Assembly (NCBI RefSeq): GCF_040712315.1
Contig: NC_134021.1
Span: 24,947,501-25,011,500 of the forward strand
DNA length: 64,000 nucleotides
Direction: 5' to 3'
Source: Castanea sativa
Lineage: Eukaryota; Streptophyta; Magnoliopsida; Fagales; Fagaceae
Made by a program: the position numbers and the translations under genes. Numbering within the stretch: the stretch's first letter is position 1; each line of letters opens with the position of its first letter. The notes below the pieces were generated by a model that did not search any database, was not told where the DNA came from, and was given only the letters and a program-made list of their open reading frames with translations. This document shows positions 45,864-56,010 of the stretch, piece after piece.

Positions 45864-46943
45864 TTAAGTTAAAATTTTCGTCTTCAAGAGGGGGGGGGGG
45901 GCATCAACATTGGGGTCGTCCTGAGATGGCTTTGTGGTGGCATCATCCTCAATATTAACATCGTTTGAGCCTGTTTGGAGGAGAGAGCTTGTAGCAGTGC
46001 CAAGCTTGAGTTTAATAGTGCTAAAGTCAACTCCAGGAAAGTTTTCTATAGCATCCATTCTAAAATCTTCAAACCTTGCTGCATAGTTCGTGTCTAGCAG
46101 GTTGGTAAACTCCTTGGACGCCTTGAACTCCACTGCATCGTCTTTAGCCTTCTTGAGAAGGAAACTCAGCTTGTCGTTCTTCTTTTGAAGAAAGTCAAGA
46201 CGATCGTCCTTCTTAGCAGCATCAGATTTCAGCTCCCCCACTAAAGTATTCAACCCCTTAACCTCATCCTTGGCCTTATTTGCCACCTCAGCCCAAGTTC
46301 TGCAGTCGTCTTTAATCTCCTCTATTCTTTTTTCAAGAAGGATCCTCGTCTTGTCTATCTCCATGGCCTGCCTGGACATAGCTATGAACTTCGACATTGC
46401 CTACATAGAAGACAAGAAGGTTCAAGAGATAAAAATGACAATAGATAACATTGCTAAAGCAAGACGAGACAAAGGTTCTCACCTTAAAAAGATCGTGGAC
46501 ACCGGAATGCTCAAACTCCTTCAAAGATATATCGTAGCACGCAACCACATCATCACCTGTTACAGCCTCTTAAAATCGTTCCCAAGATAAATCCTTATTC
46601 TCTAGTAAGTTCATGGAAATCCTTTGAGGAGGCTCGGATGAAGCAAGAGCATGGGTTTTGGACGGAGTGACGCCGACGAGCGTAGAGGAGTCAACATCAA
46701 CGACTGTGATGGACGGCAAGGAGGAGGGAGGGTCAGATTTAGCAGTTTCGGGCCTGGACAACCCATGCTTGGTCTTCTTCCCCCAACGACTGGGTAAGCT
46801 TCCCAAGTCCAAGTTTTTGGACAAGCTTTTCCTCTTGTCTACAGCAGCAGGACGAGGCTGAGGTTGAACTTCAAGTCTGGTCATCTCCTCAATCACTTCC
46901 TTCCCCTTGTTTTCTTTCATGGTTGTCATTCTTGAAAAACACA

Positions 46944-47012
<69 letters not shown>

Positions 47013-48114
47013 CAAAATTTCAAGTAAGAAAAGCACTCACGTCTACGGACAGTTTGCTCGTGCGCAAGGGCTTCAGCAGATGGATTAGGGCCAAGTCCCC
47101 ACTTGTGCAAGCGTCGAAGAGTCACCAACGAGTGAAAATTCCTCTCGGGGTGTAGACGAGCTCTGTGGACGCGGTCACAGTGAAACTTACTTAAAGAAGA
47201 ACGTCTAACAGCTGAGAAAAGAGAGGAAAATTAAGGTTAAACAACTGTCTAAAGATAAAATATAACAAAACAAATTAAAAAAAAAAAAGAATGAAGGAAA
47301 AATATAACATACCTTCTTGACAAAGGTTCCCTAATTCTCCAGTATAAGGGGCAAATGCATCTCTACCAACCTTGATAGGATGCCCCGCCCAAAAACCAGA
47401 GACAAAGAAAAATTCTGTCTTCCAGTTTCTGTCAGACGAAGGCAAAGACTTAATCAACCTACAGTCATTGCCCCTAGCTGTGAATTGATAAAAACCTAAA
47501 GATTGACTTATCTCAGAGGGTTTATAACAGTACAGAAACTCGTCCATGGTGATAGGACAGTTCCCATTTAATACCTCCCTCCATAAGACTTGCATAGAGA
47601 CAACAAGTCTCCACGCGTTGGGGTTAAACTGACAAACTCCCAAGCCCAGCCTAGTGAGTAATTCTCTAGCGAAGACATTTAAAGGTAATCTAAGCCCCCC
47701 TAACAAATAATCTTCGTAAATACCTATTCCAAAACGGGGTTGGTAACATCATTCCCCTCAGACCGCTAACCTAGGATTCAAATCGTCTGGGATTTGGAAC
47801 CAACTCCTAAGAGCGTCTAACCTCTTCTCGTCCGTCTTAGAAGGTATTTCTATAGCACAACTATACACAATTTCTTCTTCGTCCAAAGGGGGGGATGGAG
47901 GGACGCCCGTCGAGGTATCAGCTCTAGAGGCTGCCCTCGTCCTAAGACTTTCTTGTAAGGTTTCAGCGGGAATTCCAAGAACACCAGAGGTATATCCCTC
48001 TGTTGTGTGGCCACTACTACTACTACTATCGTTATTGGAAGTGTTATAGCTAGAAGAATCATGATACTCGTTTATGGCCTTGTCTACACTGTTGCTAGAC
48101 GAATAGGTAGCCAT
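45864..48114 (-). pseudogene. antisense spliced gene of the Tat element, copy 2 (four exons, broken)
   Basis: Exons: 48114-47313, 47211-47041, 46930-46483, 46400-45864. Start MATYSSSNSVDKAIN. Residues about 1-60 are Ser/Thr-rich. A block with GGLRLPLNVFARELLTRLGL, NAWRLVVSMQVLWREV and SLGFYQFTARGNDCRLIKS resembles PF04195-type proteins of plant gypsy elements (from memory). Exon 4 is a charged, coiled-coil-like segment ending ENFPGVDFSTIKLKLG. Donors are GTATGT, GTGAGT and GTGAGA; acceptors are CTCAG, (C)AAG and GTAG. Two TGA codons near 47757 and 47748, and an acceptor change before exon 3, break it. Copy 1 is intact at the two TGA sites, so the ancestor was open. Its role is unknown. Confidence 0.75.
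46949..47011. repeat. (TA)n microsatellite in antisense-gene intron 2
   Basis: About 62 bp of pure TA next to the exon 3 acceptor. Confidence 0.95.
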
Positions 48115-48517
48115 TTCAGACGTCCTAAAGCTTAAAAAGGAAAGCCTAAGAGTGAGAGTAAGGGGAATACTTGGCTCTAGAAGAAAGATTCTAAGGACAC
48201 TGAGAACACTCCTAGACAAGGCGACGGACGAGAAGTGTCAAAATAGAAAATTTGAAAAATGAGAGAGGTACGAGAGGGAAACCACTATTTATAGGTAGAG
48301 AAGTCTTGGTATTCACAACAATGAGACAAATGAGAAAGCGACACGTGGCATCTGCCTCGAGGAGGTAAGTCGACGTGACCAATCACCTATGAAAGCATGA
48401 CACGTGGTACACTGTCTGGAAAACAAATAAAATAGAAAATAATAATAATAAATGTTCTTGGAAAACTAGTCCTGAAGTCTGGTGATGTGCTGCATGACCC
48501 CTGGACGAAGGGGCAAT

Positions 48518-49094
48518 TGATGAGGAATGAAGAAAGCTTAAAGTACTCCAAACCGTCCATGGTCATCCACGCCAGCAGTCGTCCAAAAGAAAGCACCAGG
48601 ACGAGAATAACGTCCATGGACGAAAACACACCCGTAGCACTCGTCCTAGGAAAGCTATCAACCCCGTCTGGAAGGGGTTCGTCCACAAGAGGACCCCTGG
48701 ACGAGCCCTTTACACTTCGAAATTCCTGAGTACATGTCACCACTCCGTAACATACGCATAACTTCCGATGACCGTTATGAGAAAATATAACTTCTAAACG
48801 GTTGTGGAAGTTATTCTTGAACCCTCGCACCTCCTCAAATCCAGGGGAGGTTACAAGCCCAATAACTGTTCCTAGAACACTATATAAATACTCATTCAGA
48901 CTAGAAAAAGGTACGCTTTATATTTCCCAAAAAGTTGGAACTCCGAAAATATAGAGAGAAGACTAACTTTGCCATCGGAGGGTTCTTGGCCGGCAATCCC
49001 GGTCACCTTTGATCGCTTTTCTTTCTTTTCCAAGCCATCGAAGGAGCAAGCAATCCTATCAAGTCCGAAACATCCAGCGTACTGATTTTCTTCA
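48518..49094 (+). repeat. Tat element 3' LTR
   Basis: TGATGAGGAATG to TTTTCTTCA. Compared with the 5' LTR it has scattered substitutions and a missing GTCGTCCATG-type segment near its start, so the insertion is older than the copia element at 21517. Confidence 0.92.
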
Positions 49095-49099
49095 CCTCT

Positions 49100-49252
49100 A
49101 TTAATTCAGGTCCAATTCTGTAGGAATTTATTCATCCACAACAATTTTTTACTTGCTACAGTGATAGCAATGTACTCAACATTAATGATAGACAAAGCAA
49201 AACATTATGCAATTTGGATTTCCATCACATTACTTGCCCTCAATAAGTGATC
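49100..49252 (-). pseudogene. copia RNase H, middle part
   Basis: On the minus strand YLITY, WKSKLHNVLLCLSL and, after a frameshift, NVEYIAITVASKKLLWMNKF then LQNWT-stop. This matches the family SWQSKLQKCVALSTTEAEY-type block and the following helix. The Glu of TEAEY is kept. Confidence 0.85.
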
Positions 49253-49268
49253 AAGTATCTTAAAGTAG

Positions 49269-49433
49269 TGGGTTCCAGTTAGTTCAGATAGTAAAGTCTC
49301 TGATGGTTGTATAAGAGATTTAGGGTTCAATCTCCACCTACACCAAAAACTGATTGGTATCTTGGTCTGATAATAAAGAACAATTATCGGGAGCGGACGC
49401 TATAAGTTAAAACTCTCTTTTAAAAAAAAAAAA
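49269..49433 (+). mobile_element. tRNA-derived SINE inside the copia remnant
   Basis: A 16-bp target duplication AAGTATCTTAAAGTAG / AAGTATCTTGAAGTAG (one mismatch) lies at 49253-49268 and 49434-49449. The A box lies in TAGTTCAGATAGTAAAGTCT, the B box is GGGTTCAATCTCC, and there is a 3' A tail. 165 bp. It is unrelated in body sequence to the SINEs at 20840 and 28211. Confidence 0.92.
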
Positions 49434-49449
49434 AAGTATCTTGAAGTAG

Positions 49450-49495
49450 ACATTACATAATTAACATTACCAGCCATATCTACGTTTATAAAAAG
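49450..49495 (-). pseudogene. copia RNase H, first part
   Basis: On the minus strand NVDMAGNVNYVMSTS, corresponding to the family D-x-D-W/M-A-G-D...K-S-T-S-G segment. It joins directly to the middle part across the SINE. Confidence 0.75.
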
Positions 49496-49499
49496 GAAG

Positions 49500-50396
49500 G
49501 CAAGAAGGTTGGAGTGACAAAGACCCCGACAACTAAGAAACAAGATTAAGAAAGTTTAGCTCTACCTTTAGCTAAAAATGGACTACATTCTTGGAGAGGT
49601 CGTTCAAATTGAAGCATTTCAGATTAAAGGCCTATTTGGATTGAGGGGGGAAGGAGGGGAGTGAAGGAAAGTAGGGTAAAATTAATTGAAAATAGGTTAA
49701 TTTTATGTCAAATCTACTATACTTTCCCTCCCTCCCCCTTAATCCAAAAGGACCATGGCTTTCGCTCATCTTGTCTTGTGAAATAGATGGATGATCTTGG
49801 AAAGAGGGGCAACAAATGGATATCAGTTCCTCCAATTTGGCTTGTTTATATGGTCCAACTCATCATTCATGTTCGTTTAAACTGTGAATAGACGAACTAC
49901 AACATCATGAGGAGGGGAAAGGAACATTAACAACCCACATCTATTGGGAAAGCTCAAATCTTGAAGCATGTAAGCTTTATTCATGACAATAAGTATGCCA
50001 CGTCCAATATTTATACACCATCCCAATCCTTTTGTTCCTGTCATCGCCTAGATGTGATCCACGACGCTAATCATAGGATATGGTTAAAATCACGGGACAA
50101 GTAAAAAATGTCCTCTATGTAGAAGAAGAACGGGGTATGTATAAACACGAAAAACACTTGATATTCAAAATATCACTTTTGTAAGTGTTGACTCAAGTAA
50201 TTTTAGCCAACACCATACTAGTGTCACTCCTAAGTCCAAACTTGTTTGTGGTATTTTTTGCCAGTCTTTAAAACCCAAGTAGAACAAGTGACCACTAACT
50301 AACTTACCCCCTTGACAATTGTTAAATATGTTAGGAATATTATTTTGACTCCACACTAAAGATTAAAGTTATTGTCTTAAAATTATTTGGGTTCAT

Positions 50397-50434
<38 letters not shown>

Positions 50435-51150
50435 CAAAAAGTGTAGCCTATATTCTCACACGCTAGTGATGGAAAGAGGATGCACTATGTTTATGTTGTC
50501 CCGCAGTGATAAACATAAACTTCCACTCCCACTATTATTATTAGACAACCAGGTGCTGCTGTGCTGCAGTGCTGAGTGGTGAGTGCGACTACAAAGGATA
50601 TTGCCATTTGTATTGTATTTGATAGGCAAAGAGAGCAATTGAGATTTAGGTAATGCTGTACAGTTGAGTTAAGTTGAGTTGTGTTAGTCGTCTTGGTCGT
50701 TGTAATAAGAGGGAGGAGAAGTGGGGGAGAATGTGGGACCCACACTTTCCTTCTTAAAAGTATAAACGATAGAACTACCCACTCCCATCATTTTGTATTC
50801 CTCTTCTCACCTTCCACCCTGGCATCCTCGTCCGTACCCTGTCCCCTTCTTCGTCCCGATTCCCCACCTCACCGGTTACCTCCTCAACCAGTCACGACCC
50901 CCCTCACACGTGTTTTCCACCTCTAACCCCGACCCTCTCACACGTGCCTACTACCCCCCCCATAAGACGCTTCCCCTTCTTTCTTTCTGTGGTGCAATTG
51001 GTGCAACAAATAAAAGTTAGAGAGAAAAAGAGAACCCAAAGATATTAAATTTTTTTTAGAAAAAAAATAAAAAATAAAGCATAATTTTTTTTCCTTGGTC
51101 TTGGTGTGTGTGGGTTGCAGTAGTAATATATGGTCTTTGCTTTGGCTTGC
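49500..51150. other. upstream region of the WRC gene
   Basis: Mostly AT-rich, with a GC-richer stretch 50680-50990 of C-rich codon-like sequence but no frame I trust. A TA run lies at 50399-50432. Promoter and transcription start of the WRC gene should be somewhere in 50600-51270; I cannot place a TATA box with confidence. Confidence 0.5.
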
Positions 51151-51151
51151 A

Positions 51152-51173
51152 CTCTCTCTCTCTCTCTCTCTCT
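51152..51173 (+). repeat. (CT)n tract in probable 5' UTR or core promoter
   Basis: Eleven CT units 102 bp upstream of the start codon. CT tracts near transcription starts are common in plant genes (Y patches). Confidence 0.8.
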
Positions 51174-51274
51174 TGTTGAAATCTGACCTCAAAGATCACT
51201 TCTGGGTCTGAGTTATAAACCAGCCAAAAATCTTTTAGAGAGAGTCAAATCTTATATATATTTTTTGTGCACCG

Positions 51275-53275
51275 ATGAGGATCCGTAAAAGACAGGTACC
51301 TTTCCCTCTCTCATCTCTCTCTCCGGTTCCCCTCTCAGATCCCCTCCTCAACCGGTCACCGGTGGTGCAACTCCAGCTTCACAATACCGCACAACCAAAA
51401 GCCTCACACCCACTTGAAAATCTCTCCCCACAAAGTGATAGATATGCCCACTTTTGTCCTCAGCCGTCTGATCAACCCAATCAACGTCTCCCCCCGATCC
51501 GTGGAGGAAGCAACGGCTTCGATTTCTCTGATGATGTTGCTAGTGGGCCACACAACGAGGTGAAGAAGAAAGATTGTTTGGTTAGTGGAAAATGAAACAA
51601 CCTTTTATCATCAATTTCTTTTTTTTCTTTTTTTTTCTTACTGTTGTTTGTTTTTATTTATGTTTGTGTGTTTATGACAGTGCACTTTGGTTCAATGTGC
51701 CCTAAAGATTTCATGTGTATGAATTTTGCCTTATGTTAAATTTTAAGGAACAAGCATATATGTGTGAGTGGATCATGGATGTGTTTTTGATTTTGCAGGA
51801 GTTGTTTTTGGAAGGAAAAGATGAGAGAGGCGGAGTAGTGGAAGAGAAGGGTAATGATACCAGGTAAGAAAAAAACCCCCCCCCCCCCCCCCCCCCCCCC
51901 AAAAAAAAATACAAAAACAAAAACAAAAGCTAATCCATGTTCTTATCATCTTTCATGAGATCTTGTAGTAAAAAAAGTGAAAAGAAGGAGACCCATAATT
52001 TGATTTTACCCATGTAGAAAAAAAATTAAAAAGAAAAAAAAAAAAAAGGGAAAAGAAAAAAACTGTAAGTGGAAATACTGTTTTAAGGTGTTTTTATATC
52101 AGGTTTGCTAGCCACCATACCTTCCCATCTAATCTAATCTAGCTAGTCTTTTTTTTTTTTTTTTTTTTTTCTCTTATCTTGGCTCTTAACTAATATTCCC
52201 CATGCGGTGCACGTTAGCATGGGTTGCTTGCTGGTCCCAGCTACTATATATCCTGCCCTCTATTGCACCTTTATTATTTTTTTGGGGTTTTGTTTGGTTC
52301 TTTCTCTTGTGCTGTAAAAAATTTCATGTTTGTGGTTGTGTGTATCTTCTGGGTCTGTTGTGCTTCCAGGATGGGAGGCATTTTGGGTGCAGAAACTGTT
52401 ACTGGGGTTCTTTCAGAATCAAGTGCTTCCCGTCAAGGTAATAGTTTATGTAATTATACTAGAGAAATTAGTGATCATAGAATCTCTTATATGTATGCCA
52501 TTAGATAGTATTCAAGTGTGGTGTTGTGGTTGTTGTTGTTTGGATGCAATTATGTATAGCATCTGGGAGATGGTGTGAGGGAGAGAAAGCATTTCCACCA
52601 AAGAAAAGAAGAGGTACATTCGAAAGGAGAGCAGGAAATGATGAAGATGCGATAATGGAGAAAGATAAGAAAATGAAGACTAAAATGAAGACGAAGATGA
52701 ACAAGAAATGTGCGGCGCAACAAAACGATAATAAGAAAGCAGAAGAAGAAGAAGAAGAAGAAGAAGAAGAAGAAGAGGATGAGGAGAAAGAAACAAAGGA
52801 AGGCGTTGAGAATGTTAGTAATGGTAGTAGCAATATTGCAAAGAAAAGAGCAAGAGGTGGTGCACTCATGGAAGGATCGAGGTGCAGTCGCGTTAATGGA
52901 AGAGGATGGAGGTGTATGCAACAGACCTTAGTGGGTTACTCTCTTTGTGAGCATCACTTGGGTAAAGGAAGGCTAAGAAGCATGACAAGCGTTCGAAGCC
53001 GATCCTTGGCTAGTACTACTGCACCAAAGTTGGATAACTCTAACTCTAGCTCTAACTCTGACCCACCAGCCACTCTTTCAACCTCGTTTGAGGATAATAA
53101 ACAAAAGGATATTATGTTAGACAATGATATTGCTGGAGCTGAAGATGAAAAGAAGCCATCAATATCGGTCACGAAGAAAAGGATGAAGCTTGGGATGGTG
53201 AAAGCACGTTCAATAAGCAGCTTGCTAGGCCAAACAAACAATGGAAATAATGTTGTGCTTGATAATAACAACTAG
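51275..53275 (+). CDS. WRC-domain protein, four exons, 384 residues
   Basis: Exons: 51275-51580, 51799-51863, 52370-52437, 52560-53275. All junctions are GT-AG, and the phases (0, 2, 1) keep one open frame of 384 codons plus TAG. Start MRIRKRQVPF is the first ATG of the open exon. The WRC domain (known from growth-regulating factors) is RCSRVNGRGWRC to CEHH: Cys255, Cys265, Cys276 and His278/279 give the C3H zinc site, with basic runs around it for DNA binding and nuclear entry. Other features are KKRRGTFERR at 160-169, a run of 12 Glu at 208-219 and KKR(A)R before the domain. There is no QLQ domain, so it is a WRC-only protein rather than a GRF. Probable nuclear DNA-binding or transcription cofactor role is inferred from the domain. 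It is the only intact host gene here. Confidence 0.88.
51876..51900 (+). repeat. run of 25 C in WRC gene intron 2
   Basis: Begins 12 bp after the intron 2 donor GTAAGAA and is followed by an A run. Confidence 0.95.
52739..52780 (+). repeat. (GAA)n coding microsatellite
   Basis: Eleven GAA and one GAG codon give the poly-Glu stretch of the WRC protein; likely length-variable between individuals. Confidence 0.93.
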
Positions 53276-55420
53276 GGAAATATATATATGAAAAAACCAA
53301 TTTTTAGTCAGAATTATATATATATTTTCGTGTGTCTTGAGCGAAAAGAATGAAGGTTAAGGTTTGACGTTATGTTACAACTTGGTGCAACTACTTTCAA
53401 CTTCCAACTGTGTTTGATATTTTTAATGAATAACAAAATGCTTGATAAGGTGTTTTTAGTTATCAGTTTCTTCTTCCTTTAATCTTTTATTTAATGCTTT
53501 TTGTTTAAGAGCAATTAGTATTAAAGAAGTTTATTTTACAGTTTAATCTAGATTTTCTTGCAAATAGTTTTACTTTAACAATTAGTTTTATATTAAGTAG
53601 GAACCACCCCAGGAGACGCTAGTTTTGATGCTTACTGTGTATCTTTTGACTAAGTGTTCGTTTTACATGTTTTTTTTTTCCTCTCCATATATATCTCAAT
53701 TATAATATGGTAACTCTCTTTCAGTACTGTTTCACTATTTTTTTTTTTCAAGTTGGAGAAATAGTACTCGTAACTGTTAGATCTTCAATTTAGTGATGTT
53801 TATAATACATAAACGTGGAATAAATCAAATCAACCCGTGAAAGCTAGAACATTAAAAAGGTTTAATTTATGGTAATAGACAATTCTGTAGGCCATAAAAA
53901 TTAATTGGAAAAAAGAAGGAATTGCTTGCTGCTGTTTTCATGCCAAAATTATATTTTTCACTGGGTTACAGTGGATATTCAGTTGGATTAATTTTTTCAT
54001 GAATGAACTTTTCCCCTCCTACATTAGTGAACTTAAACCTTCGATCTAATTTGGAATAAGCCGTGGATTATGAACGACTACACATTTCCATTTTTTCCAG
54101 TTATTCTCTGAGCTGTTGTCAAAACCACAAAGCTATCATTTATATGGTCAGACTTGATTTTTGAAATTTTTAATAGATAGAGATTGATTTGAAGTAATGG
54201 CTATTACGCTACAAGAACTTAGTAATTGAATTGTGGAGTGACTATTATGCTAACGGTGCTAAAACTAAAAAATTTAAAACGTTCAAAAACTTAATAGTTG
54301 AGTTATAATTGGAATGCACTTTTGAAAGTGTTTGACGGACCGCACATGAAATTTGACTTTCAAATTAAATCAATTCTTATTTTTTCAAAAATAAAAATTC
54401 GTTTCATTATATTTTCTCTGATTTGTATTAAATAATAAAATAATAATAATAACTGGGCATTTTTTAAGTTTTAACAAGAAAGGCCGTACGTTCTTCTCTC
54501 CCTGGAAACAGAAGCGCCTTGTGCATAGTTGGCAAAAGGCAATTATTTCCCCTTTGTCCACAGGTTGGTGGGGCATGGCTTGCGATATGATGGGTTAAGC
54601 TCCATCCGTTAAAATCAATCACATTGGCAATTAAAATTTGCCCGTAAGCATTTCAATTAAATTTGTTTCTACGAACAAACAAATTTTACAATTATTTTTA
54701 GAGATTAATATAACATAACTTTCGCATAAGATTACTACCGACATTTTTATTGTCCATAAATTACAACTTACCGTCTTTAACAATTCTATAAAAAAAAAGT
54801 TATAAAATTTGTTGTCTACTTAAACTGTTTACCATCAACGTAAATATTTGAAAAGATGAAATTGCTTGGTGAAGGCTTAGAAACAATTACTACAAAGTCA
54901 TAGTTGAGAGCCAAGTCCAATGAAACTAAACCTGGTAAACATGTCGAGTTGAGTTAAGTTAATCAGGTTGGGGTCAACAATGAGTTCAAGTAAAAAATTA
55001 GTTATTCTTATCAAATTAAGAGAGAGTTTGGTTAATCAGGCCATGAGTCAACTTAATTAAGTTATGGGTAGACTCGAATTTTTTCTTATGCATAATAATA
55101 ATAATAATAATAATAATAATTAACAAAAAAGAATAAAAGTGAAAAATGACAAAATACTTTACTAAAAGTTAAACATTACATAAATTCTTAAGTTTACACC
55201 ATTCAAAATTTAGTAATGATATCATTACCATAAAAGTTAGGTAACTTTTTTTAAGTGTTAAAAGACGATGTAATTTTGGTTTTTAAATCCATATAAGTGT
55301 TTTAAAAGTTTATAAAAATATTGTTTCAAAAAAAAAAATCATAGTAAGTGCCCATAACTCTAATGGCATTCTTGGGCAATAGAGATGCATTCCCATGATT
55401 CTTATCCTCTTAGATACACA
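53276..55420. other. 3' flank of WRC gene and intergenic DNA
   Basis: AATGAA-type possible poly(A) signals near 53425. No gene, tRNA or rRNA seen. An AAT microsatellite lies at 55086-55121. Confidence 0.5.
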
Positions 55421-55422
55421 TC

Positions 55423-55656
55423 TTGTTCCGCCTGGGAGATAGTGAAAGAGATGTTAGTTCACTTGCAGCATATAAAATTGACAATGACAAAGATCATATG
55501 AGTTTTATTGCAAAATTTTGGAGTTTAGACCAATACTCTAAGCCTTTTATCAAACCAAAGGATGTAGAGATGTTTCAATCTAAGTTATTTGATTCTCTGA
55601 AAATTTATATTGCAATCTCAATTTTTCTGAATCTTCTTATCTTGTGGTCAAATTAA
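55423..55656 (+). other. coding-like fragment, not recognised
   Basis: A frame without an ATG near its start reads LFRLGDSERDVSSLAAYK, then SFIAKFWSLDQYSKPFIKPK and DVEMFQSKLFDSLKIYI. Its composition looks like real protein rather than AT-rich noise. No splice sites or partner exons could be fixed. It could be a gene scrap carried by a repeat. Confidence 0.2.
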
Positions 55657-55971
55657 AAATAAAATGTTCTGATGGTTGTTATTTAATTCAATGTGGTCAT
55701 TACCTTAGATAGTTAATATCATGTTACCTTCACATGATTTAGCATTTGGAGTGATTTGCTAGGTTACTTGACTGGTTTAAATAAATATATAAAACTACTT
55801 TAAAATTGGGTCAAATAAGTTGACTTGATATGGGTTAGATACGGGTTAACTCATTTTTACTCAAACTAAAAATTTCTTGGGATTATATCAAGTATTTTCC
55901 TTTGACTTTGGGTCAGATTGTGATTCTAGGTTCATTTTGCCATGTTTAAATGAAACCAATTCTCTTATAAA

Positions 55972-56010
<39 letters not shown>

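Larger units (their letters stand above)
38930..49094 (+). mobile_element. complete Tat-type Ty3/gypsy retrotransposon, inactive
   Basis: LTRs at 38930-39526 and 48518-49094, and a target duplication CCTCT at 38925-38929 and 49095-49099. PBS at 39529. The purine-rich GACGAAGGGGCAAT precedes the 3' LTR. Plus-strand order is gag, zinc knuckle, protease, RT, RNase H, a second (archaeal-type) RNase H, integrase. The second RNase H is the mark of the Tat lineage, some of which also carry extra ORFs near the 3' LTR. Here a four-exon gene sits antisense at 45864-48114. All genes carry stops or frameshifts. The right LTR lacks the last few bases (CATCAT) of the left one. Confidence 0.95.
38494..49495 (-). 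mobile_element. minus-strand Ty1/copia remnant, interrupted twice
   Basis: Three coding pieces of one copia RNase H domain lie in order on the minus strand: 49490-49450, 49252-49100 and 38929-38712. Downstream comes a polypurine tract (AGAGGGGGGAGA, 38497-38510) and an LTR start TGTTAGGC at 38494 running leftwards. The gaps are exactly a SINE (49269-49433) and the Tat gypsy element (38930-49094), each with its own target duplication. The RT and 5' part were not found. It is the oldest layer of the nest. Confidence 0.8.

Noticed and set aside
50681..51020. Frames upstream of the WRC gene as extra N-terminal exons
   Set aside because: Compositional (Pro/Ser from C-rich DNA), no splice donor in phase before 51275, and the ATG at 51275 opens a full frame.
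52501..52921. Minus-strand frames with Ser or Phe runs opposite the WRC gene
   Set aside because: They are the complement of the GAA repeat and the coding exon.
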